64,000 nucleotides of DNA from Flammulina velutipes (taxonomy: Eukaryota; Basidiomycota; Agaricomycetes; Agaricales; Physalacriaceae): assembly GCA_011800155.1 (NCBI GenBank), contig CM022377.1, positions 1,736,001 to 1,800,000 on the forward strand. The letters run 5' to 3'. Within the stretch, counting starts at the first letter, position 1; every line of letters begins with the position of its first letter. Positions 35,337 to 47,997 of this stretch are shown one piece after another. The notes beneath the pieces are model-generated. The model was not told where the DNA came from and made no database searches. It saw nothing but the letters and a program-made list of their open reading frames with translations. Position numbers and translations under genes: made by a program.

Positions 35337-36470
35337 CTAGTATGTCTTCTTTTTCTCGTCCACGGAAAGTCCACCTGAAAAGGGACGTCAGCTTCAAAGC
35401 TATCTAAGGGTTGGAATTGGACCTACCAGGACCCATATTCACGAGGAGAATGAGACCTCCCACGATGGAGAGCGTCTGGAAAAAGTCGTATTTGAGGAAA
35501 TCCCTTTGTGGGTGTGCCGATGGTACACTCCACCAGTTGTTGGCGAAAACGTTGAAGACGCTAAGGACAAGGACGAGGAATGCAGCAGACCACTTGGCTT
35601 TGAAGCCGACAGCGACCATGATGCAGGCGATGAGGCCTACTACGGAGACAAGGATACGGGCGATATTCCATGTTCCTTGGATGATGAAGCCGAGGAAAAG
35701 GAAGATAAGGAGCACACGTCCAGCAAGCAGGAAGCTGTCAAAAGGCGTCAGACCAAGCCTCCTGTCAGTGAGATCCACGTACTATTTCTTGCGGTCTGTT
35801 TCGCTAATAGTGGGGATGCCTGCAAATAGCTTTTTCCGGGTGACCATGGAATCGCTGAAGACCATGAAGAGGCCACCAATGACAGATAGGTTGCGCAGGA
35901 AGAAGGTCATGTCGAAAATGAGACCGTAGCCGAAACCTTGGATAATGACCACGCCCAATAGACCTGCAACTGCGTATTCCGTGTATCGCTTGAGAATGAC
36001 GGCCGACGAGCCAGTCAACATGACCTAAACAAAAGGCGTGAGCGACGGCCGAGTTGCCCAATGTTTCGCACGCACTATAACGTTTAAAATGAGGAAAGTA
36101 TGCGAAATGCCCCATGGGAACTTTCGATGTCTAAAAGAACGTATAAGCGAGCGTCGAGGATACAGAATGCTAGAGAGACGCACTGCTGGAGATACCAAAT
36201 CTGGTCTGACCACTGGGTCATAATCCTCAGCGCATCCTCCAGAAACGTTACAACAATCATGAAGCGCCCAATCGCCGGCAAGTGGGGCTTTAGAGGTTGT
36301 GAGACTATCTCGACGTTGTCCTCGACAGTCTTGGAGAGCGCGCGCAGCCGTTCGAGGGGGTCGTCTGGATTAGCGGCGCGGTAGCCCGACGAGGGGCGCG
36401 AGTTGGACAGGCCATGGGGATCCTGGTTGAAAGAGCCCTGTGGGCGAGCGATATTAATCCTGGACGACAT
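35337..36470 (-). CDS. erv29: ER cargo receptor Erv29/SURF4
   Basis: The SURF4 family receptor packs soluble secretory cargo into COPII vesicles and cycles between ER and Golgi. The N-terminal cytosolic part is disordered and is followed by KPHLPAIGRFMIVVTFLEDA, then WSDQIWYLQQHRKFPWGISH created by splicing over an intron of ~50 nt. Several hydrophobic segments follow (YAVAGLLGVVIIQGFGYGLI, LFLGFIIQGTW, ARILVSVVGLIACIMVAVGF, LVLSVFNVFANNWW), then the SURF4 hallmark HPQRDFLKYDFFQTLSIVGG. The last intron joins GP to GGLSVDEKKKTY. This ends in a KKxx-type dilysine signal (KKTY), which fits COPI-dependent ER retrieval. The stop is at 35337-35339. The family assignment is firm. Confidence 0.93.
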
Positions 36471-36959
36471 TTGAGAAAGAAAGAAAACAAGTAGAAAGTA
36501 GAAAGTTAAGAAGAAAAGCCCTCAACGACGTGTTTGCTACGTGGCTGTGAAGACACGTGACAGTTGTGGCGTCTATCGCTATGAAACCGTTGGTACTACT
36601 GCTTTCACTCAAGGCGACAGAATAAAGCTATACAAATTGGGTAGCTCTTACTTTCACATTCCTCAATATAACACTGCAAGATGGCGTTCCTCTCGATGAT
36701 TTCTGAGCTCGTAAATGAGTTTCAAACAGGGTTCTCATCAATATATCATCGACTTGAATTAGAACCAGTGGGTGGCCAGTGGAAGCTACAGCATACGTCC
36801 TACAACAGGCTATACCTGATGGTGGTTTAGCGGGCGGCCACTGGTCTCTGACGGCGTAGTAAGTAGATCCTCATCAATGGCCTGCCCGGGTACCACGTCA
36901 ACGAAAGCAACGGCAACCATGTTAAATAGCACCGGTTGGGACCGGCGAGTAAGTATATG
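36471..36959. other. Intergenic region with a possible short + strand ORF
   Basis: 489 bases. A 49-codon frame at 36681-36830 follows a leader-like tract (cattcctcaatataacactgcaag). A possible intron starts at gtaaatgag and ends at ttgaattag, and the spliced reading stops early. No relative was recognised. It may be a gene remnant or noise. Confidence 0.3.
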
Positions 36960-38339
36960 TTACGGATAATGAAACTCCCGTAGTCCGTCTCGTCTCAACC
37001 TTGTATACAAGTCCTTGGCCTTCGGGCACAAATTATGAGCTGCAAAGCTCCCCACAGTCGCGCACGCAAACTTGCGTGCCTCCAGTATCCTAACCACTCC
37101 GATTTCATCCACATCCCCGCGGTTCGTTCTTAGCCTCCAGATGAGCTGAACGCCTTGGAGACTCGGCAAGAACGTTGGCTTCCTCAGCATATAGATCACA
37201 TCGTCCGTGACGAACGCATTGCAGTCGACCGGCTCCCTCACGGAGAGGTGAGTAAGGCCTGTCATCCCTTGAAGCAGGTTATGGAAGCCTCTCCCCGGGC
37301 CAAACTCGAAGAGGATGTTGTCGAATGTGACCATGCGTAGGGGGTGGGAGAGTCGATGGATGAAGGAGAATAACCACTGCGCATCAACAGACCTATGCCG
37401 AGCGTAGTTGCCCATGCGCCCATACGTGTCAGGTATGTGCATCTCCCCTTGCCCTACGACGCACAACTCTATGAGCGACGGAAGCTCGAGCCCCGCCACA
37501 TGACCGTCGAGGTGACCCCAATATCCCTCCTTGAAGACGAACGTCATGGAGGTGATACTCTGGAACGTCGCACTGTACGGAGTCAACTCCGTCGACATCA
37601 CAGGCAGGATTGTGACATCCCGTACCTTCGGGAATGAAGCAATTGTCTCTCCCGCTGGTTGTAGCTCCCTCTGCAGCCCAACCGAGAGCTGATCCCTCGT
37701 CGTGATAGTCAGCGTCTCGATTTGCTCAAAGGGGAACATGACCTCTCCATCCGGCGGAATGTTCAAGTCGGCGATATGGAGAGTGCGAAGACGCGTGGCA
37801 GACAGTAATGCTGGGCAGCGGGAGAGCACATTGAAATGGGGAGCAACTAAACGTTCGAGTCTTCCAAGCTCGACTCCATGAGCGAATAGCCGATAGACGT
37901 AAGTCGAATTAATAGCGCTGGGAGGATTGGAAATGTCGAATTCGCGCCATCTAGTCATGCTCGCGCGAAGGATGTTGAAGAGCGCCTCGCGCGCGTCCCA
38001 TTCTACTTTTAGTTTGACGCCTGGTTTGTTCCAAATAGATACAGATAAAGGAGTTCCCTTTGACCGTTGGAGATAATGCATAACGATTTCATCCTATAGA
38101 TGGACTGATGAGTCATGACCGCTGCTTTCAACCTACGAGGGACGTACGCAGTTTGGTTGGAGTAGGATGCCAATTTTAGACCATAATAAAGGATAGTTGT
38201 TGGTTACATTACGCCAGCGAGCGCAGACCAGGGATAGTTTCCACGTTGAGTGGGGATTAGTGGCGGGAGTAAGCAAGTGCTGCGCTTCCATGAAGATGTC
38301 TCCCAGAACATCATCCGGAAGGCAATGTATTAGAGCCAT
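36960..38339 (-). CDS. F-box protein (third in the window)
   Basis: Two exons, 38148-38339 and 36960-38093, give about 441 residues. The N-terminal F-box is clear: MALIHCLPDDVLGDIFMEA, then WKLSLVCARWRNVTNNYPLL and W. The junction continues as DEIVMHYLQRSKGTPLSVSI, which is how mushroom F-box proteins pass into their variable LRR-like region. That region has SRCPALLSATRLRTLHIADL, IETLTITTRD and LTHLSVREPVDC. It has no close similarity to the duplicated F-box pair beyond the family level. Substrate unknown. Confidence 0.85.
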
Positions 38340-40373
38340 TGTTAAGAATAGGCTATGTTACGGTCAATCCACTAAATTTAGAGATGCCAGTCAGACGGGC
38401 TTACTTTTGTGCAGTTATCAGTCCGGACAGTAGCCAGTGGACAGCCCGAGACGCGTTTGGTGCATGAAATGGGATGGGAGAAGACCGGGAATAGACGTCG
38501 TGCTAGGTTGGTTCCTCACAAACACAGAGGAAACGCGAATTAATCGACCAGCTGTCACCAAGTTGGTGGGACCAAGCTGAGGTAGGTCGAGGTTTTGACG
38601 GCGAACCAAACCATATATATCCTGGCGTATCATATGTAGGCCCGATCATCCGATGACATCAGTATTTCCATTCAGCCTGTCTGAACCTTTTCCCCGCCAC
38701 AACCCCGCCATGTTTGAAGACATACAAGTCGTAGTACATGGGAGTTAGCCAGATGATCAAACATTTCAGTGAGGTAGATACCAGCCGTGGACTTGCTGGA
38801 CTTGTAATATGGCAAAGCCTTGCTATTTTCGACCTACGTTGACATACAAAGAGCTCGGAGAGTTGAAAGAAAAGGCCCAGGACATGCCGGTAATCAAAAT
38901 AAACTGATGCGATTATCGTTCCGTCTGCGCCACTCTCGTTCCTGTTGGCAATGATTCCACACCTGATTTCAGAACAATATGAGTGGAGTCCGTGTACAAC
39001 TGTGTACCCAAGTGTAATTTTCTGTTAAGGAACCAGTTAAGAATGATGATTGAACTGATCGAAATCAATGTTCAACTTAAACCTGCAGGTGCCTTCGCGC
39101 CTCGGTTCCGGTGTTTTCAATGTAAAGTCCAGTTGCTATCGTTGAATCAAATGGGCTATAAGACTTCAACTAGATAATAACGGAGAACGTACTCAACAAA
39201 TTCCTACAGATATGGACACCGGGCATTTCCCCCCTCACATTCGGAAGCCCAGCATGAAATGGCTCCAACTCTTCATATTGATAGTATATTGCTCTGGAAT
39301 CAGCGAGGTGATATTACCAACAGGAACACACAATGCAGATGTGATTCTATCAGAGGGTTGAACTCCACCCACTCGGTTGTGGGGTGACAAAAGTATCCAC
39401 TGACACGCAGCTCTCGATGAGGCCTGGCCTGGCCATGCTGCGCATAGCATAACTATCGTTGAAGGAAATCAAGACATGCGTCCCTCATGTATTTTTTGAG
39501 GCGTATTTTCATTTGACCCGGCATGATACCTCTGGATACCTCTGAGGCGCTGCGCCACATCCGCCCGGGCAAAAGCTATGTCTCCGGAATGACTTAAATT
39601 CTTCAGGTGCATACACCAGTACAGTATTTTCTATACTCCGCGTCAAGCATTTCTCCTCCTCCGCGTTGGGCGCCTCAAATAATGCCAAAGAATCTCGAGT
39701 GCTTTCATATATAAATGGGTAGCTCGTGCGCATCATCCTACCTGATAGTTGTACTTCTTGAGGGTGGGTTTTACGTCGAAAATACTGGTATATCCACCCA
39801 GGAGCACGTACCTGTGGAGCTGCAAGTATCGGCTTTTTGCGCCACGGGAACTAGAATCGAGGGAGTACGTTCATATATTCTTCCGTCGGGGCTCCGCGTC
39901 GTGTTATCATTTTCTGGAAATCCCAGAATGCCACGTCCATCTAGGAACTTGACTCTGAGTCATATACCAAGGTCACTCGAATCTGAGTGTCTATCCGACT
40001 CGCGCTCCGGCGAAGATAACATCCAAAACATTCTGACATCCTGCGTTATCAATGCCTATCTTTCTACAAGCAACAAATTAAAATGTCACCGGCATCGTTA
40101 GAGACTTGGATAGAAGAGTGGCGAAGTGAGCATGAACCCCGACTTCGACTGAATCGTTGCGGTAGACTTTGTGTGATGACTAGCACTTGGGCATGCACAT
40201 TGACAATTTCTGCTGAAGAATAAATCTATATGTAAGCTTATGTATGTGTAGCGCTCACTACGCGATTCCTCAAAGCCAAAGCTGGGCATTTCGTGGCGCA
40301 TCATTTCGGCAATTACCGTGATGTGGATGTAGTAACGCCGTTAATAGCAAATTCAAGTTATCCTCACACCACC
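38340..40373. other. Gene-poor interval
   Basis: About 2.0 kb. A TATA-like tatatatgg near 38610 could serve the minus-strand F-box gene. Short frames such as the 128-codon one at 39715-40101 resemble nothing I know. No mobile-element gene or long repeat was recognised. Confidence 0.45.
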
Positions 40374-41726
40374 ATGGCTGTCGGTAAGTGTTTGCAACGT
40401 TTTCTATCTCATTTTTTGACGAAGTATCAGACTACAGCCTGTACGGCGGCGCAGAGACTATCAACGATGTGAAGAATGGTCGGGCACCACGTCGAACAGT
40501 GGTACCGACTCCAACAGCACAGGACGACGGAAGCGGTCATATTGCACCTCCCCAGGATCCTAACGACTTTCTTTGGCTGCAAAATGAGGAGCCTCATCGC
40601 TCACGGAGGACCGCTATAATGAAAGCCCACCCAGAGGTGCGTATTTTACTCGGCAGGATAACGCGATGCTTACTGTAGATGTAGGTCAGACAACTGATGG
40701 GATATACCCCCACGACGAAATACGTCGTGCTCGGCGTCGTCTTGCTCCAGATATCCTTGGCCTATTATCTTCGGAATACCCATCCCTTTTCTGCAAAATT
40801 CCTGCTCATCGCGTATGCCATTGGTGGCACGGCCAACCACAATCTTTTCCTCGCCATCCATGAGATTACACATAATCTGGCTTTCCGTGGCATTGCTGCC
40901 AACAAGTCGCTCGCTATTTTTGCCAATATACCTATAGGAATACCATATTCTGCTGCTTTTAAGGTAAATCCGCAGTTCTTTTCATCCTTGCTGTTGATCT
41001 TACACGGCTATAGGGATACCATATGGAGCACCACAGATATCTTGGAGAAGACGGTGTAGACACCGACCTCCCGACGCGTATCGAGTTACTGTGTCTCAAC
41101 AATGTTCTGGGCAAGGTCTTTTTCGCGTATGTGGCATGACTTTTCGCGTCTCGCCTTGTCTCATTTTCTCTAGCACGTTCCAGATCCTGTTCTACGCGCT
41201 TCGGCCCACGTTTGTGCGCTCCCAGAAGCTCACGAAATGGCACGTTGCCAACATAATTGCACAGCTCGTCTTCAACTATTTCCTTCTCTCTTATGCGGGG
41301 CTGAAGGCCTACGTATACCTCATCGAGAGCAGCTTCTTCGCAGGAAGTCTCCATCCTCTCGCCGGCCATTTTATCGCCGAACACTACTTGTGGGATGGCC
41401 TTGAACAGGAGACGTACAGTTATTATGGTTGTCTCAACATCTTTGGATACAATGTGGGGTACCACAACGAGCACCATGATTTCCCTTCTGTACCGTGGAC
41501 GCGTCTTCCTGCACTACGCGCCCTCGCCCCCGAGTTCTACGACACCATTCCCTCACATCCCTCCTGGCCAATGGTGACTGTCAACTTCATCAGGGACAAG
41601 GAAGTTGGCCTTTTTGCACGGGCAAAGAGATTAGCAAAACAGAGATGCACTGAGAGCGCTCCCGCCGCGCCTTCACCTTCACGCTCCGAGGATGACCTTT
41701 CGGACGATTCGGACAAAACAGAATAA
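40374..41726 (+). CDS. Sphingolipid delta(4)-desaturase
   Basis: This membrane di-iron enzyme introduces the delta-4 double bond into the sphingoid base of dihydroceramide, on the route to fungal glucosylceramides. The exons are 40374-40383, 40431-40636, 40685-40963, 41014-41126 and 41174-41726 (386 residues); the first exon is 10 nt. The N-terminal domain of the family is present ([17 protein letters not shown] ... [13 protein letters not shown]). Three histidine boxes are complete: HEITH, HMEHH and NEHHD (in [18 protein letters not shown]). Hydrophobic segments lie between them, and WLQNEEPH and [10 protein letters not shown] are typical of DES1. The C-terminus is a short acidic Ser/Asp tail. 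It is 241 bases upstream of the first D-amino-acid oxidase gene, with no obvious functional link. Confidence 0.93.
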
Positions 41727-41967
41727 GGGTATCTAATTTCAGTCAATAGACATAATCATAATCGGTGTCGAGACCATGATTATCTGTTTTCTATGAGCGC
41801 GATTATTGTGCCATCGGAGCAACGGCTGTCCGCCCAAGCCAATTGTCCCACTGACCTTAGAGATAGATGGATAAACATGGGCCCGGACGTGTATATTCGA
41901 AGATCATTTCCTTATAAGCCTTGACCATTGACAGCCTCCTTCCACCACGCCAAGTCGCGAACAATCA

Positions 41968-43394
41968 TGGAGCAACTAACGAAGGTCAATGTTATTGGTG
42001 CAGGTGAGTCCTTTATACTTGTTTAGTTTGATAGCATGAACGAAGAATTTTATAGGGGTCATCGGTCTTACCACCGCGCTGAAAATTCAAGAGAAGGGTG
42101 GCTACGCAGTCACGATCATCGCTGAAGTCTTCCCGACTGATCCAAAGTCGATAAAATACACCAGTTTGTGGGCGGTGAGTTGTGTACCTTCCAACTATCG
42201 ATGATCTAACGACGCGATCTTTGCTTCAATGCTTGCAGGGAGCACATCATGTCAGCCACGCAGACGGCAATCCCGTACAGGAGAGTGAGTGCCGGGAGTC
42301 TGCATCTAGTTGTTGTTACTGATATATCCTCGATGTAGAGATTGACCGAGAGACCTTCGATGAGATGTGGAAGCTATCTGAGCCCGGAGGACATGCAGAA
42401 AAGTGTTTCCTTCGGGTAGATCAGATAGAGTATTATGATAAACCGAAGGACAAGGACCCGCTGTCGTGGATGCCTAACGTGCGTAACTTATATCACCAAC
42501 TCGATCTATGACCCCTCAAGTTATGTCCAGTTCAAACACGTCGAGTCCTCCCTCCTTCCAAAGGCGCCCAACGTCGCGTACGGAGTCGCCTTCAACACCA
42601 TAACTATCGATACACCCGTCTACACCAACTACTTGCTATCGCGGTTCCTTGCTGCAGGCGGAGCCATCGTCCGAGGGGATGTCCTAGACATCAGCCAGGT
42701 CGTCGAGGGCGGGCCAAGTCTCTGGAACGGCTCATCCATCCCTCAACCTCCCGATATCGTATTCGTCTGTGCCGGTCTCGGAGCGCGCACCCTCGGCGGA
42801 ATCGAAGACAAGGACTGCTACCCCATTAGAGGCCAAACCATCGTAGTCAGAGCACCTTGGATCAGGTTTGGGAGAACCTACAGCACGGAAGATGGACTAT
42901 GGACGTACATCATCCCTCGAAGAAGTGGGGATGTTATAGTCGGTGGGACCAAGCTCGATAACGACTGGTGAGATCGCCTTTCATCTGATATAAGTCGTCG
43001 TAACTAAATGATATCGCTTTAGGTATCCGATCGCACGTCCAGAGACTGTAGAAGACATACTGAGGCGAGGCTTCGAGCTCTGTCCCGAACTGGCCCCACC
43101 AGAGATACGCGCTCAGAGGGAGCCGACAATAGAAGATGTTCGACCGATCATCTCTTCCAACGGATGTGGATTCCGACCTGGTAGGAAGGGTGGCATTCGC
43201 CTGGACGTTCGTTGGACAGAGCATAAAGGCCGAAGGGTACCGATAGTCAGCAACTATGGGTATGTTTTTATTCATGGTGTTCAATAGCGTCACTTACAAT
43301 GTCGGACAGCCACGGTGGTCAAGGCTTCCAGTCGTCTTGGGGTACTGCCAGCATCGCTGTAGAGTTGTTGGAAGGTGCTTTGAAGGATATTTAG
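41968..43394 (+). CDS. D-amino-acid oxidase (left paralogue)
   Basis: This FAD enzyme deaminates neutral D-amino acids to 2-oxo acids with H2O2. The N-terminus carries the FAD-binding NVIGAGVIGLTTALKIQEKG, split by an intron after GTGCAG. Further family motifs are YTSLWAGAHH, GLGARTLGGIEDKDCYPIRG, YIIPRRSGDVIVGGT, and the C-terminal NYGHGGQGFQSSWGTA. About seven short introns interrupt it. The protein ends ALKDI, without the SKL-type peroxisomal signal that this enzyme usually has. The stop is at 43392-43394. A paralogue lies tail-to-tail 229 bases away on the other strand and shares at least the first and last intron positions. Confidence 0.92.
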
Positions 43395-43623
43395 ACATGG
43401 GATATCTGTCGCCTGAATCAGCACTCATCTTCTGTCGTATTCTCAGTTGTGCAAAGCCTGTCTTGTCGATTTACAAAAGCTTGCTGTTCAACATCAAACT
43501 GAGTCTCCCAATTTCGGACCAGATGGTTTACTGGAGGGCAACCTATCGTTAATTCTCTTTGATGTTGATGTGCCCTACAATGCCTAAGATACAGTGATGT
43601 TTTTACCAGGCTTTTATTACCCC

Positions 43624-45033
43624 TTATACATTGGCCAACACAGATTCGAGTAATTTCAACGCAACAGAGGCTGTACCCCACGAAGACTGGAATCCGTACG
43701 CTCCATGTCTAGGCAGTAATGTCAACAACTAGTCCTGCCCACGAAATCGACTTGAAACGTACCCGTAATTGAATACCAATGGGATTTTCCCAGTAACGTC
43801 CGTCTCCAGACAAATCCCCTGCTTCCTTCCCGGCCGGTGGCCCACACCATCTTCAATAACAATAGCTTCTAGATCTGCAATGGTCGGTTCCCGAACGGCT
43901 CTGATCTCGGGAGGTGCAAGCGTCGGATAAAAGCGCAAAGCGCGCTCCAGAATCTCCTGCTTAGTATGTGGACGAGGTTTTGGATTCCTGGCAGCATTGC
44001 TCAGTTGAAACTGCAATCCAGAAAGAGCCTGCATACCAGTCATCTTTTAAGAACGTCCCTCCGACGGTAACGTCTCCACTGCTCCTCGGAATCACATAGC
44101 ATGACTCGCCCTCAAGAGTCTCAAAGCAGGGCATTTCCTTCACCCACGGGGCGCGCACGAGGACGACCTGACCTCGAATGGGGAGCATATCCTTATCTTC
44201 TACACCACCAAGGAACCTTGCGCCTAAACCAGTGCATACCACGATTGCGCTGGGAGCGGGGGACGCCCTTCCTGGAACGAGGTCCCCGACTCCGTGATAA
44301 AGCTGCGAAACATGTTGAACATGACCCCGGACGATGGTGCCGCCTTGCGATAGGAATCGCGATAAGAGGTACGGGAGGTAGGCCATAGTGTCGATAGTTA
44401 GTGTGGTGAATGATACACCGTCCGTTATTCCGAGGGGAAGTTCGTCCATCGCCATCTCTTTGAACTGGTGGGAAGGTCAATAGAGCAGCAAGGGGGGTTG
44501 ACGGATGAGCTCACGTCAGGCATGAAGGCGAGAGGATGGGGTGTAGCTGATTTGGAAGCATAGTAATCCTTCATAGTCAACCGCATGAAGAATTTGTGAG
44601 CGGGTCCGCCTGGTGCAGACATGTCCCACATAGTGTTGAAAGTTTCCTTGTCCATCTCTAGTAGTGTCATTCTTGGATGGAATCCTTGCTTTTCTGACAA
44701 CTAACCAAGCTGGTTTTCGTGCGCATCCACGGCCTCTGGATGACTGCAATGTTGCGCACCCTAAATAAAAGTTGAAGTTAGTGTGAATCTTGACATATCG
44801 TAACGACGCCTTACCGCCCAATGGCTGGTGTATTTAATAGTCTTGGGATCCGTAGGCAAGACCTCGGCGATGATCGTTACATGATATCCGCCTTTCTCTT
44901 GAATCTTGGCGGCTGTCGTTAGTCCTATAACACCTTGAACCAACAGAGTTAAAGTGGTGAGTGGGTCAACGCGAGGAGGTAACTTACCAGCGCCAATCAC
45001 GATGATCTCCTTCAAGGCTTGAGAGTCACTCAT
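43624..45033 (-). CDS. D-amino-acid oxidase (right paralogue)
   Basis: Same family as the gene at 41968-43394, on the opposite strand. The start MSDSQALKEIIVIGAG is joined by a 50-60 nt intron to VIGLTTAAKIQEKGGY. Then come YTSHWAGAQHCSH, GLGARFLGGVEDKDMLPIRG, YVIPRSSGDVTVGGTF and, after the last intron, GHGAYGFQSSWGTASVALKL. The end is VLANV, again with no SKL-type signal. Introns at the N-terminal glycine loop and at the final GHG match the left copy, so the two arose by duplication. Protein identity looks moderate (clearly lower than in the F-box cassette), so this is an older event. Substrate preference may differ between the copies. Confidence 0.92.
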
Positions 45034-45187
45034 TTCGTTGGAGTGATAATGCTTTCAACTAATAATTATGTGTGGTGGTTAGTAGCGAAGATCAGTCCCG
45101 GCACACGGACCGCACTCTAGGCCTAAAGATAACAGGAGTTCACAAAGTACATTTCGCAGATCGCCGAATGACATACAAGTACAGTTC

Positions 45188-47115
45188 TTACACCATATCA
45201 ATAATCATCGCCACCAAAGCATCGATATCCTCAACATCAGGCGCCATAAATTCCTTTGCCTTTTCATACATCCCAAGGCAATACATCTTCCTGCCCCTCT
45301 TCCTCAAGATCCGCAATCCTTTTTTGAGGAAACGCGATAGTGAAAACTGTCGCAACAACATCGTCTTTCGTCCCGACAGGCAATGCGTCCCGGGCAGCGT
45401 TCTCGTCCACTCTGACAAGTAGGACCAGGACATGCATCGAGAAGCCAGCATCAAAATTCTGGAGGCGCGCTAGAACTTCCAATATATCCATATTATTCTT
45501 CGCTTTCGCCTTCGCCAGGGCGTCCATCCTGGACCTGCCCCCTCCCGCGTCAGTGAACATCATATCGCCAGATGTATCCACAGGATCGTTGTAAAGCCTT
45601 CTGTAGCGAAAGGACGCTGGGTTGAAAGGTTCACCGTTGATAGCGTATGACGAACCAGACCCGTCAACTGCGATAAAAGAGGTGTGGCTGGATGAGATGG
45701 AGTATGCCTTTCCGAGACGCACAATATGCGCCGCAAACGTTTTCGGCAAGACGGAAGAGTCGACATGTAGAGATGCATCGTAGCGGCCGTCTTGGAGATC
45801 CTGGATAATTTCGCGGGCAGCAAGCGCGTGGATAGGCGGTGGGACATTCTCGGCAGCATTGGAAAGGTTGCTGGTCGTAACCTGAACTGCGAGCTCGATT
45901 TCTGCGCCATCAACAGATATACCCCGCCGGGTTACACATTTCGGGACGATTTTGCCTAGCAAAGAGTTAAGTTTGAGGGTATAGGGTCAAAAGGATAGGA
46001 CTGACCTTGCAGTATAGCATAAATATGGAGGCGGCTACCTGGTGCGAGTACGGTAAGCTCTTTTGGACTCTGCTGGACCATCGCAGGGGGAGGAAGTCAG
46101 AGGAGTGGAGCCTCGGGAACGGGTGTTGATTCCAACTCGGTGACGTTGACAGACTGGTCAAATAGGTTGAACGAAGCATGATGACGAGGGCCTTGCGCAC
46201 TACGTCTATGCGGTCTCCGTCCATCGAGGCGCTGCGATCGACGAGGAAGATATACTCTTGACTAAGGGACATCGGGGAGGGTGAAGCGCGGCACGAAGCT
46301 GAACATTACCCCAACACTGTCTTGGGTGAGGTGAGGTTCGATGCAGCGAGGAGCATCCAGCCCACTGGATGTAAGCGCGAGGACGAAGTCTCTGTTTAGT
46401 GGTGTGTCGGACGTGAGGGAAACGCGAGCATAGTGGGAGGAGGGGAGTGAAGCAGCATTGGGCAGCAATGGATCAGGTCCTAGTTCGGTGGAGATGGCGT
46501 GGAATGAACCGATCTGGGTAATAGGTGCAACGGATTCGACAGACACTGAGATGTTGATAAATGCATTTGCCGAGCCCGTGCCAGCGACCGAGGGTTCACC
46601 GTATCGCTCGCCAGTGTGTGACGGGATATTGAGGCGAACAGAGTCATTCGTTTCGTCTTCTGTGGGCTCCGTCGCATAGGTAAGCTGAATCCTGACGTCT
46701 TCGTTTGGCGGAATATTGCCGACGAGGACTTGGAAAACTAGGTTTGTGTTAGATATAATTTGAACCAAGTTAGCCTTGCGTACATACCATCGGGAGTCTC
46801 CACGTGCATTATGGATGCCGTCTTTCCGTCCTTTATAGCTTTATCGTAGGTCGATTTCGCTTCCTCTTTCACCTGGGCAATGCCTTGAACTCTGGTTCCA
46901 TCCTGCTTGACCATCACAAAGTCGGAGACTACTGCACGCGCAGGAATTGGGAAGACATAGACGGCTTGAATAGGTGAATCCTGATCGTTGGCGAAGGTTT
47001 GGGAGAGCTAAACCTGGGCGCCTAGCTCCTTTATTGAAGCCTTGGCAGACACACTGCGAAGGGGGAGAACGACGAAACTTTTGGAGGAGCCATCGTAGAA
47101 TCCTAGTCCGGGCAT
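45188..47115 (-). pseudogene. Decayed VIT/vWA-domain protein gene
   Basis: The start MPGLGFYDGSSKSFVVLPL leads into a VIT domain (vault/inter-alpha-trypsin type): LSQTFANDQDSPIQAVYVFP, ARAVVSDFVMVKQDGTRVQG, then VFQVLVGNIPPNEDVRIQLT. A vWA domain start follows, with the MIDAS-like FLVDRSASMDGDRIDVVRKA. The gene is broken in several places. An in-frame TAG lies at 47008-47010 inside the VIT domain. The vWA domain jumps after KALVIMLR, in a shifted frame, to a linker (FNLFDQSVNVTELESTPVPE), so most of its ~150-residue core is missing. A second stop lies at 46097-46099. A further frameshift near 45270 separates RIADLEEEGQED from YEKAKEFMAPDVEDIDALVA. The intact remainder (VPPPIHALAAREIIQDLQDG) fits the family's C-terminal part. 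Confidence 0.85.
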
Positions 47116-47997
47116 TTTGGGATGAAAATATATGACAATGGCATCGACTGGCTGGAATTTATACCAATGTCGGGTCCGCTAGAGACTTTGAATTGTCTAC
47201 CGAGACATTCATGAGTCAATAATGGTAAACGGAAGTCAGCAATACGCACTAGCCAATGGCAGCATCCGCCACATTACTATTAGTACTGGTCCTTCGGTTT
47301 CCGTGAGCGCGTCGTCCATGTTGTTGTAGACTGCAGGTGATTGACTATCATCGAGTTGGGATAAATTAGTTCGAGTGTTGTTGTAGATAGTGACGGTAAG
47401 AAACATGAAGACATGGCGGGAGTTGGGACAAAGTGAGCACGGACCATTGATCGGCAAATTCCGATCAGACTGTGGCGCACGCGGCACACCTTCCTTTCTT
47501 TACCTTGACGACCTTGTTCCGAAAATAATATGCATTTGTTCTTATCGTCAAAGGGCGCCTCGACAAAACGCAACGTGCTGGGGGATATTGCTTCAATACC
47601 AGCAATCAGCACTGCTATCTCACTCGGGGTCCAACAAAGAGCACGATGCCAAGGGCGACAGTATGTCTGTTTCCTTCCTTCGAGACTCTATGATTCAATC
47701 AGTTTTACAGCTAAGAAAGTACAGTAAACTCGTATCTCCCACGATTTCACTGGGGCGTATTTACCGTCGATGGTCTAGTTCTCTTCTGCAGTGCATGACT
47801 AGGAACAGCTCTTATTATCGAGGCTTTGACCAGTCAATTCATTTTGATGGGATTGACATTGTCTGTTCTAAACGGGGATAAATGTACATTGACCAGCTAT
47901 GTCGCGATGGTCTGAGCGATATAAAAAGGACCTGCCCTTCGTCAACAATATCAACACGAACAGTACTTCTGTTTTCTCTGCCACCAGCACTACCACA
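47116..47997. other. Intergenic region with promoter of the Ser-rich gene
   Basis: 882 bases between divergent genes. The right end carries the TATA box listed next. A 163-codon + strand frame (47390-47881) shows no family resemblance. Confidence 0.5.
47920..47928 (+). promoter_or_regulatory. TATA box (tataaaaag) of the Ser-rich gene
   Basis: A consensus TATA box lies 70-78 bases before the ATG at 47998. It also tells against the in-frame ATG at 47899, which lies upstream of the TATA box and would not be transcribed from it. Confidence 0.65.

Noticed and set aside
47899..47997. In-frame upstream ATG for the Ser-rich gene
   Set aside because: It lies upstream of the TATA box at 47920-47928, so it should not be in the transcript.
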